This document shows positions 34,335-44,600 of a DNA stretch of 64,000 nucleotides, piece after piece. The position numbers were made by a program, and so were the translations under genes. A model generated the notes under the pieces. The model saw only the letters and a list, made by a program, of their open reading frames with translations. It ran no database searches and was not told where the DNA came from. Every line of letters begins with the position of its first letter. The stretch's first letter is position 1. The DNA is from Pseudomonas sp. UBA1879 (GTDB lineage: Bacteria; Pseudomonadota; Gammaproteobacteria; Pseudomonadales; Pseudomonadaceae), in the NCBI RefSeq assembly GCF_002338065.1, contig NZ_DDHJ01000001.1:186001-250000 (forward strand), read 5' to 3'.

Positions 34335-36710
34335 ATGAAACGTCTGCTGCTAACTGCGGTTCTTGCCGTACTGATGATCGCCGAAGTTCACGCTGAGTCC
34401 TTCACTATCTCCGATATCCGTGTCAACGGCCTCCAGCGGGTGTCCGCCGGTAGTGTCTTTGGTGCGTTGCCGTTGAACGTGGGTGAACAGGCCGATGACG
34501 CGCGTCTTGTCGATGCCACACGAGCTCTGTTCAAAACCGGCTTTTTCCAAGACATCCAGTTGGGCCGTGAGGGCAACGTTCTCGTCATCACTGTCGTGGA
34601 GCGTCCGTCGGTGTCGAGCATCGAGATCGAAGGCAACAAGGCGATCACGACCGAAGACCTGATGAAGGGCCTGAAGCAGTCGGGTCTGGCCGAAGGCGAA
34701 ATTTTCCAGCGGGCAACCCTCGAAGGCGTTCGTAACGAGCTGCAGCGTCAGTACGTGGCTCAAGGCCGTTATTCGGCAGAAGTCGCCACCGAAGTCGTTC
34801 CTCAACCGCGCAACCGTGTCGGTCTGAAGATCAACATCAACGAAGGTGCGGTCGCCGCGATCCAGCACATCAACGTGGTGGGCAATTCGGTTTTCAAAGA
34901 AGAAGACCTGACGGACCTGTTCGAACTGAAGACCACCAACTGGCTTTCCTTCTTCAAGAATGACGACAAGTACGCGCGTGAGAAACTCTCCGGCGACCTT
35001 GAACGTCTGCGTTCGTACTACCTCGATCGCGGCTATATCAACATGGATATCGCCTCGACTCAGGTCTCCATCACGCCTGACAAGAAAAGCGTGTACATCA
35101 CCGTCAACATTCACGAAGGCGAGAAATACAGCGTCAAGTCGGTGAAGCTGAGCGGTGACCTCAAAGTGCCTGAAGACCAGGTCAAGTCGTTGCTGCTGGT
35201 CAAGCCAGGCCAAGTGTTCTCCCGCAAGGTGATGACCACGACGTCCGAGCTGATCACCCGTCGCCTGGGCAACGAGGGCTACACCTTTGCCAACGTCAAC
35301 GGTGTGCCGACCCCGAATGATGAAGATCACACCGTTGATATCACGTTCGCGGTCGATCCGGGCAAGCGTGCTTACGTGAACCGCATCAACTTCCGTGGCA
35401 ACACCAAAACCGCGGACGAAGTACTGCGTCGTGAAATGCGTCAGATGGAAGGCGGTTGGGCGTCCACTTACCTGATCGACCAGTCCAAGACTCGCCTTGA
35501 TCGCTTGGGCTTCTTCAAGGAAGTGAACGTCGAGACACCAGCGGTGCCAGGCACCGACGATCAGGTCGATGTGAACTACGCCGTGGAAGAGCAGGCTTCC
35601 GGTTCGATCACCGCCAGTGTGGGCTTCGCGCAGAGCGCGGGTCTGATTCTGGGTGGTTCGATCAGCCAGAACAACTTCCTGGGTACGGGCAACAAGGTCA
35701 GCATCGGCTTGACCAAAAGTGAATACCAGACCCGCTACAACTTCAGCTATGTCGATCCGTACTTCACGCCTGACGGTGTGAGCCTGGGTTACAGCGCGTT
35801 CTATCGCAAAACCAACTACGATGACCTCGACGTCGACGTCGCGAGCTACTCGGTAGACAGCCTGGGCCTTGGCGTCAATATGGGCTACCCGATCAGTGAA
35901 ACCTCGCGACTGAACTTCGGCCTGTCGGTGCAGAAGGACGAGATCAACACCGGTACCTACACCGTTGACGAAATTTTCGATTTCCTTGATAAGGAAGGCG
36001 ACAACTTCACCAACTTCAAGGCCTCTGTGGGCTGGTCTGAATCCACGCTTAACAAGGGCACCTTGCCGACCCGTGGTCATTCCCAGAGTCTGACGCTGGA
36101 AACAACGATTCCGGGCAGCGATTTGTCGTTCTACAAACTCGATTATCGTGGTCAGTTGTTCCACCCGATCACCACCAACACGACCCTGCGTCTGCACTCG
36201 GAATTGGGTTACGGTGACGGCTATGGTTCGACATCCGGTCTTCCGTTCTACGAGAACTACTATGCCGGTGGTTTCAACTCGGTGCGTGGCTTCAAGGACA
36301 GTACCCTGGGTCCGCGCAGTACGCCGAGTAGCGGCAGTAAGCCAGGCACTGCGCTTGACCCGGATCAGGACCCGCTGCCGTTCGGCGGCAACGTCCTTGT
36401 CACCGGTGGTGCGGAGATTTTGTTCCCGCTGCCATTCATCAAGGATCAGCGTTCTTTGCGTACCTCGCTGTTTTGGGACGTGGGTAATGTCTTCGACACC
36501 AACTGCGGATCCGAGAAGTTCACGGTCAACAAAGAAAAAGTCGAATGTAACGGCCCCGACCTTTCCGGTCTGGCCAGCTCGGTCGGTGTCGGCGTGACCT
36601 GGGTTACCGCTTTGGGCCCACTGAGCTTCGCGTTGGCGATGCCGATCAAGAAGCCAGACGACAACACCGAAACCCAGATCTTCCAATTCTCTCTCGGTCA
36701 GACCTTCTAA
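34335..36710 (+). CDS. bamA: Outer-membrane protein assembly factor BamA
   Basis: BamA is the central pore protein of the machine that inserts beta-barrels into the outer membrane. The 791-residue precursor has a signal peptide (MKRLLLTAVLAVLMIAEVHA), five POTRA domains (about 22-420) and a C-terminal 16-strand barrel. The VRGF motif of loop 6 is present in FNSVRGFKDSTLG, and the last residue is Phe (QFSLGQTF). An upstream in-frame ATG at 34275 is rejected because the one at 34335 has AAAGGAC before it and starts the signal peptide. It is followed by skp, its periplasmic partner. Confidence 0.97.
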   Translation: MKRLLLTAVLAVLMIAEVHAESFTISDIRVNGLQRVSAGSVFGALPLNVGEQADDARLVDATRALFKTGFFQDIQLGREGNVLVITVVERPSVSSIEIEGNKAITTEDLMKGLKQSGLAEGEIFQRATLEGVRNELQRQYVAQGRYSAEVATEVVPQPRNRVGLKININEGAVAAIQHINVVGNSVFKEEDLTDLFELKTTNWLSFFKNDDKYAREKLSGDLERLRSYYLDRGYINMDIASTQVSITPDKKSVYITVNIHEGEKYSVKSVKLSGDLKVPEDQVKSLLLVKPGQVFSRKVMTTTSELITRRLGNEGYTFANVNGVPTPNDEDHTVDITFAVDPGKRAYVNRINFRGNTKTADEVLRREMRQMEGGWASTYLIDQSKTRLDRLGFFKEVNVETPAVPGTDDQVDVNYAVEEQASGSITASVGFAQSAGLILGGSISQNNFLGTGNKVSIGLTKSEYQTRYNFSYVDPYFTPDGVSLGYSAFYRKTNYDDLDVDVASYSVDSLGLGVNMGYPISETSRLNFGLSVQKDEINTGTYTVDEIFDFLDKEGDNFTNFKASVGWSESTLNKGTLPTRGHSQSLTLETTIPGSDLSFYKLDYRGQLFHPITTNTTLRLHSELGYGDGYGSTSGLPFYENYYAGGFNSVRGFKDSTLGPRSTPSSGSKPGTALDPDQDPLPFGGNVLVTGGAEILFPLPFIKDQRSLRTSLFWDVGNVFDTNCGSEKFTVNKEKVECNGPDLSGLASSVGVGVTWVTALGPLSFALAMPIKKPDDNTETQIFQFSLGQTF

Positions 36711-36756
36711 GGGTCTGATCACTGATCACGACAACGGATTCTGTAGGAGTTACAAC

Positions 36757-37260
36757 GTGCGTAAGTTGACCCAATTGGCACTGCTGGCAACCGTACTGGT
36801 CGCCGGTCCGGCATTCGCAGACATGAAGATCGCCGTTCTGAACTATCAGATGGCGTTGCTGGAGTCGGATGCGGCCAAGAAGTATGCAGTCGACGCTGAA
36901 AAGAAATTCGGCCCGCAACTGACCAAACTCAAAGCCCTTGAAAGCAGCGCCAAAGGTATCCAGGACCGTCTGGTCGCCGGTGGCGACAAAATGGCTCAGC
37001 CTGAGCGCGAGAAACTGGAACTGGACTTCAAGCAAAAAGCCCGTGACTTCCAGTTCCAGTCCAAAGAATTGAACGAAGCCAAGGCCGTGGCTGACCGCGA
37101 CATGCTTAAACAGCTGAAGCCGAAACTGGATCAGGCTGTCGAGGAAGTCATCAAGAAAGGCGGTTTCGACCTGGTGTTCGAGCGCGGTGCCGTGATTGAC
37201 GTCAAGCCTCAGTACGACGTGACTCGCCAAGTCATCGAGCGCATGAACCAGCTGAAGTAA
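36757..37260 (+). CDS. skp: Periplasmic chaperone Skp (OmpH family)
   Basis: Skp is a trimeric chaperone that carries unfolded outer-membrane proteins across the periplasm. The 167-residue precursor has a signal peptide ending in GPAFA (cleavage after about residue 21). A small beta body (MKIAVLNYQMALLES) follows, then a long charged helical arm rich in Lys/Glu/Gln. The start is GTG with TAGGAG upstream. It lies between bamA and lpxD, the usual order. Confidence 0.93.
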   Translation: MRKLTQLALLATVLVAGPAFADMKIAVLNYQMALLESDAAKKYAVDAEKKFGPQLTKLKALESSAKGIQDRLVAGGDKMAQPEREKLELDFKQKARDFQFQSKELNEAKAVADRDMLKQLKPKLDQAVEEVIKKGGFDLVFERGAVIDVKPQYDVTRQVIERMNQLK

Positions 37261-37264
37261 CTTC

Positions 37265-38320
37265 ATGACAGCGACTATTACACTCGGCCATTTGGCCGAG
37301 TTCCTCGGTGCCACCTTACGTGGTCCGGCGGACAAAGAAATTACCGGGCTGGCCACTTTGCAGGAGGCCGGCCCCGGTCAGGTCAGCTTTCTGGCCAATC
37401 CTCAATATCGAAAATTCCTCGCGACCTCCCATGCCGCAGCCGTGCTGCTCAAGCCCGCGGATGCCGAAGGCTATGCAGGGGATGCGCTGCTGATCGCTGA
37501 CCCATATTTGGCGTACGCGCGGATTTCCCACTTGTTCGATCCCAAACCGAAGGCTGCAGCCGGTATTCATCCTACGGCCATCGTGGCGCAAGACGCCGTG
37601 GTCGATCCGAGCGCCAGTGTAGGCCCGTATGTGGTCATCGAGAGCGGTGCGCGCATCGCAGCCGGTGTCACCCTCGGCGCCCATTGCTTCATCGGTGCGC
37701 GCAGCGTAATTGGCGAAGGTGGCTGGCTCGCGCCTCGGGTGACGCTGTACCACGATGTGCGGATCGGTCAACGGGTGGTGATTCAATCCGGCGCTGTGCT
37801 GGGCGGCGAGGGGTTTGGCTTCGCCAACGAGAAAGGCGTGTGGCAGAAGATCGCTCAGATCGGTGGCGTGACCATTGGCGACGATGTGGAGATTGGCGTG
37901 AACACTGCCATCGACCGCGGCGCCATGGACGACACCCGTATCGGCAATGGTGTGAAGCTGGATAACCAGATCCAGATCGCGCACAACGTTCAAGTGGGCG
38001 ATCACACGGCAATGGCGGCCTGTGTCGGCATTTCCGGCAGCGCGAAGATCGGCAAACACTGTATGCTCGCCGGCGGCGTCGGGCTGGTCGGGCACATCGA
38101 GATTTGCGATGGCGTGTTCATTACGGGCATGACCATGGTCACCCGTTCGATCACGGAACCGGGTTCCTACTCTTCCGGCACCGCGATGCAGCCCGCCGCT
38201 GAATGGCGCAAAAGTGCAGCACGTATTCGCCATCTCGACGATATGTCGCGGCGATTGCAGCAGCTGGAAAAGATTGTCGAGGGCGTGACCTCAGGCGGTA
38301 AAGCGTCATCTGATGGCTGA
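37265..38320 (+). CDS. lpxD: UDP-3-O-acyl-glucosamine N-acyltransferase LpxD
   Basis: LpxD adds the second acyl chain in lipid A synthesis, at the amino group of UDP-3-O-acyl-glucosamine. The 351-residue protein has an N-terminal uridine-binding domain (about 1-100, LAEFLGATLRG) and then left-handed beta-helix hexapeptide repeats. The catalytic His is in QIQIAHNVQVGDH. A C-terminal helix (RLQQLEKIVEG) closes the protein. It starts four bases after skp. Confidence 0.95.
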   Translation: MTATITLGHLAEFLGATLRGPADKEITGLATLQEAGPGQVSFLANPQYRKFLATSHAAAVLLKPADAEGYAGDALLIADPYLAYARISHLFDPKPKAAAGIHPTAIVAQDAVVDPSASVGPYVVIESGARIAAGVTLGAHCFIGARSVIGEGGWLAPRVTLYHDVRIGQRVVIQSGAVLGGEGFGFANEKGVWQKIAQIGGVTIGDDVEIGVNTAIDRGAMDDTRIGNGVKLDNQIQIAHNVQVGDHTAMAACVGISGSAKIGKHCMLAGGVGLVGHIEICDGVFITGMTMVTRSITEPGSYSSGTAMQPAAEWRKSAARIRHLDDMSRRLQQLEKIVEGVTSGGKASSDG

Positions 38321-38432
38321 TACTTTTTTCTTATCAAGTGTGCAAAGCCGATAAACTGCCTCCTTGATTCGCTAGAGGAGTGCTGCGCATTCGTCGCGCA
38401 CTCCCAATCTTTACTACAGGCTTCCTCTCGAA

Positions 38433-38873
38433 ATGATGGACATCAACGAAATTCGCGAATATCTGCCCCACCGTTACCCGTTCCTGTTGGTGGATCGTGT
38501 GGTGAAGCTGGATGTTGAGAATAAGAGCATTCGTGCCTATAAGAATGTCAGCATCAACGAGCCGTTCTTTAACGGGCATTTTCCCGCGCACCCAATCATG
38601 CCGGGCGTGCTGATCATTGAAGCGATGGCTCAAGCGGCAGGCATCCTGGGTTTCAAAATGCTTGACGTCAAGCCTGCTGACGGCACTCTGTATTACTTCG
38701 TGGGCTCCGACAAGCTGCGCTTTCGTCAGCCCGTGCTGCCGGGCGACCAACTGATTCTTGAAGCCAAGTTCCTGAGCTGCAAGCGCCAGATCTGGAAGTT
38801 CGAATGCCAGGCGTCGGTAGATGGCAAGCCGGTGTGCTCCGCAGAAATCATCTGTGCGGAACGTAAGCTATGA
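38433..38873 (+). CDS. fabZ: 3-hydroxyacyl-ACP dehydratase FabZ
   Basis: FabZ dehydrates 3-hydroxyacyl-ACP in fatty-acid elongation and competes with the lipid A pathway for the same substrates. The 146-residue hot-dog-fold protein has the active-site His in FFNGHFPAHP (H49) and Glu in VLIIEAMAQ (E63). Two adjacent ATG codons (38433, 38436) are possible starts. It overlaps lpxA by four bases, and the 112-base gap to lpxD may contain a promoter. Confidence 0.95.
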   Translation: MMDINEIREYLPHRYPFLLVDRVVKLDVENKSIRAYKNVSINEPFFNGHFPAHPIMPGVLIIEAMAQAAGILGFKMLDVKPADGTLYYFVGSDKLRFRQPVLPGDQLILEAKFLSCKRQIWKFECQASVDGKPVCSAEIICAERKL

Positions 38874-39646
38874 GTTTGATTGACCCTCGCGCAATCATCG
38901 ATCCGACGGCCGTGCTGGCCGACAATGTGGAGGTCGGCCCTTGGTCGATCGTCGGACCCGGTGTGGAAATTGGCGAGGGTACGGTGATCGGTCCACACGT
39001 GATTCTGCGAGGGCCTACCACTATCGGTAAGCACAACCACATCTACCAGTTTTCCTCGGTGGGTGAGGATACGCCGGATCTCAAGTACAAGGGCGAAGCG
39101 ACGCGGCTGGTCATTGGCGATCACAACGTCATCCGCGAAGGCGTCACGATTCACCGCGGCACCATACAGGACCGCGCCGAGACCACGATTGGCGACCACA
39201 ACCTGATCATGGCTTACGCACACATCGGTCACGACAGCGTCATTGGCAATCACTGCATCCTGGTCAATAACACGGCATTGGCGGGCCATGTGCATGTGGC
39301 TGACTGGGCGATCCTCTCCGGGTTCACGTTGGTGCATCAGTATTGCCACATTGGCGCCCACAGTTTTTCCGGCATGGGTACCGCAATCGGCAAGGACGTC
39401 CCAGCGTTCGTCACCGTGTTCGGCAACCCGGCAGAAGCCCGCAGCATGAACTTCGAAGGCATGCGTCGTCGCGGTTTCTCGGAAGACTCCATCCATGCGC
39501 TGCGTCGCGCCTACAAGACGGTGTACCGTCATGGACTGACCGTCGAGCAAGCCGTGGTCGAACTGGCTGAACCTGCTGCCCAATTCCCGGAAGTCGCATT
39601 GTTTCTTGAGTCCATCCAGAACTCGACCCGCGGCATCACCCGTTAA
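38870..39646 (+). CDS. lpxA: UDP-N-acetylglucosamine acyltransferase LpxA
   Basis: LpxA starts lipid A synthesis by adding 3-hydroxyacyl to UDP-GlcNAc. The 258-residue protein is a left-handed beta-helix (PTAVLADNVEVGPWS and repeats) with the catalytic His in NNTALAGHVHVAD (about H121). A C-terminal helical domain contains RGFSEDSIHALRRAYK. The start overlaps the fabZ stop (ATGA), and lpxB begins three bases after its stop. Confidence 0.96.
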   Translation: MSLIDPRAIIDPTAVLADNVEVGPWSIVGPGVEIGEGTVIGPHVILRGPTTIGKHNHIYQFSSVGEDTPDLKYKGEATRLVIGDHNVIREGVTIHRGTIQDRAETTIGDHNLIMAYAHIGHDSVIGNHCILVNNTALAGHVHVADWAILSGFTLVHQYCHIGAHSFSGMGTAIGKDVPAFVTVFGNPAEARSMNFEGMRRRGFSEDSIHALRRAYKTVYRHGLTVEQAVVELAEPAAQFPEVALFLESIQNSTRGITR

Positions 39647-39648
39647 TC

Positions 39649-40785
39649 ATGGGGGCCTTGCGAATCGCGCTGGTCGCCGGGGAAGCTTCCGGCGACATTC
39701 TGGGTTCGGGGCTGATGCGTGCCATCAAGGCGCGTCAGCCGGATGCGCAGTTCATCGGCGTGGGCGGTCCGCTCATGGAGGCCGAGGGCATGACGTCGTA
39801 CTTTCCCATGGAGCGCCTGTCGGTCATGGGGCTGGTGGAAGTCTTGGGTCGTCTCAAGGAGCTGCTGGCACGGCGCAAGCTGTTGATCCAGACTTTGATC
39901 GATGAACGGCCCGATGTCTTCATCGGCATCGACGCCCCGGATTTCACCCTTAACATCGAACTCAAACTGCGTCAGGCCGGGATCAAAACCGTGCACTACG
40001 TCAGCCCGTCCGTGTGGGCGTGGCGTCAAAAGCGTGTGTTGAAGATTCGCCAAGGGTGTGACCTGATGCTGACGTTGCTGCCCTTCGAAGCGCGTTTCTA
40101 TGAAGAACAGGGCGTGCCCGTGCGTTTCGTCGGCCATCCCCTCGCCGACACCATTCCCCTCGAAGCTGATCGCGTGGCTGCGCGCCTTCAGCTGGGGCTG
40201 GTTGAAGGGCCTGTCGTGGCACTGATGCCGGGCAGTCGAGGGGGAGAAGTGGGGCGATTGGGGGCGCTGTTTTTCGACACGGCCGAACGTTTGCTCGCCC
40301 AGCGCCCCAACCTGCGTTTTGTGCTGCCGTGCGCGAGCCCTCAACGGCGCGCCCAGATCGAGCAATTGTTGCAGGGGCGCGATCTGCCGCTGACACTGCT
40401 CGACGGCCGCTCGCATTTGGCGCTGGCTGCCTGTGATGCGGTATTGATTGCATCCGGCACCGCCACGCTGGAAGCGCTGTTGTACAAACGACCGATGGTG
40501 GTTGCCTATCGTCTGGCGCCGCTGACTTACTGGATACTCAAGCGAATGGTGAAGAGTCCGTACGTGTCGCTGCCGAACCTGTTGGCCCAGCGTTTGCTGG
40601 TCCCGGAGCTTCTGCAGGATGCAGCGACCGCCGACGCCCTGGCGCGCACACTGTTGCCGTTGCTCGACAACGGCGCAGAGCAGACCGCTGGCTTCGACGA
40701 GATTCACCGGACCTTGCGTCGTGATGCGTCCAATCAGGCTGCCGAGGCGGTACTGACCCTGATTGGCGCGTTGCCTTCACAATGA
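39649..40785 (+). CDS. lpxB: Lipid-A-disaccharide synthase LpxB
   Basis: LpxB joins lipid X to UDP-2,3-diacylglucosamine to form the lipid A disaccharide. It is a GT-B glycosyltransferase (family 19) of 378 residues. Visible motifs are VAGEASGDILG near the N-terminus, DAPDFTLN, VSPSVWAWRQKR, FVGHPL and MPGSRGGEV. The length is normal. The stop overlaps the rnhB start by four bases. Confidence 0.96.
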   Translation: MGALRIALVAGEASGDILGSGLMRAIKARQPDAQFIGVGGPLMEAEGMTSYFPMERLSVMGLVEVLGRLKELLARRKLLIQTLIDERPDVFIGIDAPDFTLNIELKLRQAGIKTVHYVSPSVWAWRQKRVLKIRQGCDLMLTLLPFEARFYEEQGVPVRFVGHPLADTIPLEADRVAARLQLGLVEGPVVALMPGSRGGEVGRLGALFFDTAERLLAQRPNLRFVLPCASPQRRAQIEQLLQGRDLPLTLLDGRSHLALAACDAVLIASGTATLEALLYKRPMVVAYRLAPLTYWILKRMVKSPYVSLPNLLAQRLLVPELLQDAATADALARTLLPLLDNGAEQTAGFDEIHRTLRRDASNQAAEAVLTLIGALPSQ

Positions 40786-41444
40786 GCCTGTCAACCATGC
40801 AAATGGGTCTGGATTTCAACCTGGTCGAGGATCTTGTCGCCGGTGTCGATGAGGTGGGCCGTGGCCCGCTGTGCGGCGCCGTGGTGACGGCTGCAGTGAT
40901 TCTCGACCCCAAACGCCCCATTCTGGGTCTGAACGACTCGAAAAAACTGACCGAAGCCAAGCGCGAGAAACTCTTCGACGAGATTTGCGAAAAGGCTTTG
41001 TGCTGGCACATCGCACGGGCCGAGGTCGAAGAAATCGACCGGCTGAACATCCTGCACGCCACGATGTTGGCCATGAAGCGTGCGGTCGAGGGCCTGCTCA
41101 TCACCCCGAAACTGGCTCTGATCGACGGCAATCGATGCCCCCAATTGTCGGTGCCGAGCGCGCCGGTCATCCAAGGGGATGCGCAGGTGCCCGCTATCGC
41201 CGCGGCGTCGATACTCGCGAAGGTCAGCCGCGATCGAGAAATGGCTGCCATGGAATCGGTGTATCCGGGGTATGGCATCGGGGGCCATAAGGGGTACCCG
41301 ACACCGGTGCATCTGGAGGCGCTGTCGCGACTGGGGCCGACGCCCATCCATCGCCGCTCGTTCGCTCCGGTGCGTGCAGCCTATGAAGCGCGGGCAATGA
41401 TGGTTGCTTCACTCAGCACCCCGTCAAACCCCATGTGGGAGTGA
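40782..41444 (+). CDS. rnhB: Ribonuclease HII
   Basis: RNase HII cuts RNA in RNA-DNA hybrids and single ribonucleotides in DNA. The 220-residue protein has catalytic acids in VAGVDEVGRGPLCG (D23, E24), ALIDGNRCP and AKVSRDREM. The first ATG (40782) overlaps lpxB; two internal ATGs at codons 6 and 8 are alternatives. The last codons and stop (ending NPMWE) lie inside a REP element that begins at 41433, so the C-terminal tail appears to come from the repeat. Confidence 0.92.
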   Translation: MSLSTMQMGLDFNLVEDLVAGVDEVGRGPLCGAVVTAAVILDPKRPILGLNDSKKLTEAKREKLFDEICEKALCWHIARAEVEEIDRLNILHATMLAMKRAVEGLLITPKLALIDGNRCPQLSVPSAPVIQGDAQVPAIAAASILAKVSRDREMAAMESVYPGYGIGGHKGYPTPVHLEALSRLGPTPIHRRSFAPVRAAYEARAMMVASLSTPSNPMWE

Positions 41445-41525
41445 GCTTGCTCACAAGACTGCACTCCCGACAACAAAGATGTATTACTCAATCGGACCCC
41501 ATCGGGAGTATGCCCACTCCCGCAG
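41433..41525. repeat. REP element(s) after rnhB
   Basis: ATGTGGGAGTGAGCTTGCTC at 41433 is a clear Pseudomonas REP arm. A weaker inverted arm (GGGAGTATGCCCACTCCCGC) follows at about 41503-41522. The first arm contains the rnhB stop codon. Confidence 0.7.
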
Positions 41526-41570
41526 GTAATTCGTCCATCGTAAACGTGATGATTGCCAAAGTTAGTTGAG

Positions 41571-41597
41571 AGGCCGGTACAATCCGGCCTTTGTTTT
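41571..41597 (+). terminator. Hairpin with T-run upstream of dnaE, overlapping a possible -10 box
   Basis: AGGCCGG, loop TACAAT, CCGGCCT and then TTGTTTT look like an intrinsic terminator ending the lpxB-rnhB transcript. The loop itself is a good -10 sequence, with TTGCCA 19 bases upstream at 41553. The same bases may thus be a promoter for dnaE instead of, or as well as, a terminator. Confidence 0.6.
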
Positions 41598-41618
41598 CTG
41601 TGCGCTATAGGATCACCC

Positions 41619-44600
41619 ATGTCGGCTTCTTTCGTTCATCTGCGCATGCACACCGAATATTCGCTGGTCGATGGGCTGGTGCGGGTCAAGCCGCTGGTCA
41701 AAGCGCTGACCGCCATGAACATGCCTGCGGTGGCGGTGACTGATCAGAACAACCTGTGCTCGCTGGTCAAGTTCTACAAGACCGCCATGGGCGCCGGCAT
41801 CAAACCGATCTGCGGCGCCGACATCTGGCTGGCGGGCCGCGATAAGGATGCGCCGCTCAGTCGCTTGAGCCTGTTGGTGATGAATCCCAAAGGCTACCTG
41901 AACCTCACCGAACTGATTTCTCGCGGCTTCATGGATGGCCAGCGCAACGGGTTGGTGGTCATTGAGCGCGAGTGGGTGGCTGAGGCCAATGAAGGGCTGA
42001 TCGCTCTCTCGGCGGCCAAGGAAGGCGAGATCGGCATGGCGCTGCTCGGCGGCAATCCTGCCGAGGCCGACGAGCTGCTCAAGGAGTGGGTGTCGGTATT
42101 CCAGGATCGGTTCTACATCGAGATTCAGCGTACTAACCGTGTCAATGACGAAGAGCACCTGCACGCCGCCGTTGCCCTGGCCGACCGGCATAGTGTGCCG
42201 CTCGTGGCGACCAACGATGTGCGCTTTATCAAGCAGGAAGATTTCGAAGCCCACGAAACCCGCGTGTGCATCGGTGAAGGCCGAGCGCTGGACGACCCGC
42301 GCCGTTCGCACAATTACAGCGATCAGCAGTACCTCAAAAGTGCCGAGGAAATGGCCGAGCTGTTCAGCGACCTGCCCGATGCGCTGCAAAACACCGTCGA
42401 AATCGCCAAGCGTTGCAATATCGACGTACGGCTCGGCAAGCATTTCCTGCCCAACTTCCCAATTCCCGATGGCCTGACCATAGACGAATACTTCCGCAAG
42501 GTTTCGTTCGAGGGCTTGGAGGAGCGTCTGGCGGTGTTGTGGCCCAAGGACACCACACCGGATTACGAGGCCAAGCGGCAGGTCTACGTCGACCGGCTGA
42601 ATTTCGAGCTGGATATCATCATCCAGATGGGGTTCCCCGGTTACTTCCTGATCGTGATGGACTTCATTCAGTGGGCCAAGAACAATGGCGTGCCGGTGGG
42701 CCCGGGCCGGGGGTCGGGTGCCGGCTCACTGGTGGCTTATGTGCAGAAGATCACCGACCTCGACCCGTTGGCCTACGACCTGCTGTTCGAACGTTTTCTG
42801 AACCCCGAACGGGTCTCGATGCCCGACTTTGACGTCGACTTCTGCATGGACGGTCGCGACCGCGTGATCGAATACGTGGCTGATAAATATGGTCGCAACG
42901 CGGTGAGCCAGATCATCACCTTCGGCTCGATGGCGGCCAAGGCGGTGGTCCGCGACGTGGCGCGTGCCCAGGGCAAATCCTTCGGTCTGGCGGATCGTCT
43001 GTCGAAGATGATTCCGTTCGAAGTCGGCATGACGCTGGAAAAGGCTTACGAGCAAGAGGAAATCCTGCGTGACTTCCTCAAGACCGATGAGGAAGGCGCC
43101 GAGATCTGGGAGATGGCGCGCAAGCTCGAAGGCGTGGTGCGTAACGTCGGTAAACACGCCGGTGGTGTGGTGATCGCGCCGACCAAACTGACCGATTTCG
43201 CCGCTATCTATTGCGACGAGGAAGGCAGCGGTCTGGTGACCCAGTACGACAAGGACGACGTCGAGGCAGCGGGCCTGGTGAAGTTCGACTTCCTTGGCCT
43301 GCGAACGCTGACGATCATCGATTGGGCGATGAAGACCATCAACCGCGATCGGGCAAAGGTCGGCGAGGAGCCGCTCGACATCGCGTTCATCCCATTGGAC
43401 GACGCGCCCACCTACGACTTGCTGCAGAAAGCCGAAACCACGGCGGTGTTCCAGCTTGAATCCCGGGGCATGAAAGAGCTCATCAAAAAGCTCAAGCCCG
43501 ACTGCCTCGAAGACCTGATCGCACTGGTGGCACTGTTCCGCCCCGGCCCGCTTCAGTCCGGCATGGTGGACGACTTCATCAACCGCAAACATGGTCGCGC
43601 TGAACTGGCGTATCCGCATCCCGACTATCAGTACGAAGGGCTGAAGCCCGTACTGGCGCCGACGTACGGCATCATCCTGTATCAAGAACAAGTGATGCAG
43701 ATTGCTCAGGTCATGGCCGGCTATACCCTCGGCGGCGCGGACATGCTGCGTCGCGCCATGGGTAAAAAGAAACCCGAAGAAATGGCCAAGCAGCGCGGCG
43801 GTTTCATCGAGGGTTGTGCGAGCAATGGCATTGATGCCGATCTGGCGGGCAACATCTTTGACCTCGTGGAAAAGTTCGCGGGCTACGGCTTCAACAAATC
43901 CCACTCAGCGGCATACGGCCTGGTGTCGTACCAGACGGCGTGGTTGAAGAAGCATTACCCCGCGCCGTTCATGGCGGCGGTGCTGTCAGCGGACATGCAC
44001 AACACCGACAAGGTCGTGACCTTGATCGAAGAAGTGCGGACCATGAAGCTGCGCCTCGACGCGCCGGACGTGAACAACTCCGAATTCAAATTCACCGTGA
44101 ACGACGAAGGCCGCATCGTGTATGGCCTCGGCGCGATCAAGGGCGTGGGCGAAGGTCCGGTGGAGGCAATCACCGAAGCGCGTCAGGCTGGCCCGTTCAA
44201 GGATCTGTTCGATTTTTGCGAGCGCATCGACCTCAAACGAGTCAACAAACGGACGCTGGGCGGCCTGATCAGCAGTGGAGCGCTGGACCGTTTAGGGCCG
44301 TTTTTCTACGACGAGCCGAAGCAATATCAGGCCAACATCGACCGCAATCGCGGTGTGTTGCTGGCTGCGCTGGAGGAGGCGATTCAATCGGCCGAGCAGA
44401 CGGCGCGCAGCCACGACAGCGGGCATGCGGACCTGTTTGGCGGCCTCTTCGTCGAGCCCGATGCCGATGTTTATGCGAACCATCGCGGGGCCAAAGAGGT
44501 CACTCTCAAAGAACGCCTGCGCGGAGAGAAGGAAACCCTGGGCCTGTACCTCACCGGTCACCCGATCGATGAGTACGAAGGCGAGATTCGCCGTTTCGCC

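Noticed and set aside
34350..36722. 790-codon minus-strand frame opposite bamA.
   Set aside because: It is the antisense shadow of BamA, without a recognisable domain or ribosome-binding site.
38330..38360. GCCGATAA near 38347 upstream of fabZ, which looks like a FliA -10 box.
   Set aside because: The expected -35 box at the right spacing is absent. TCAAG is present but only eight bases away.
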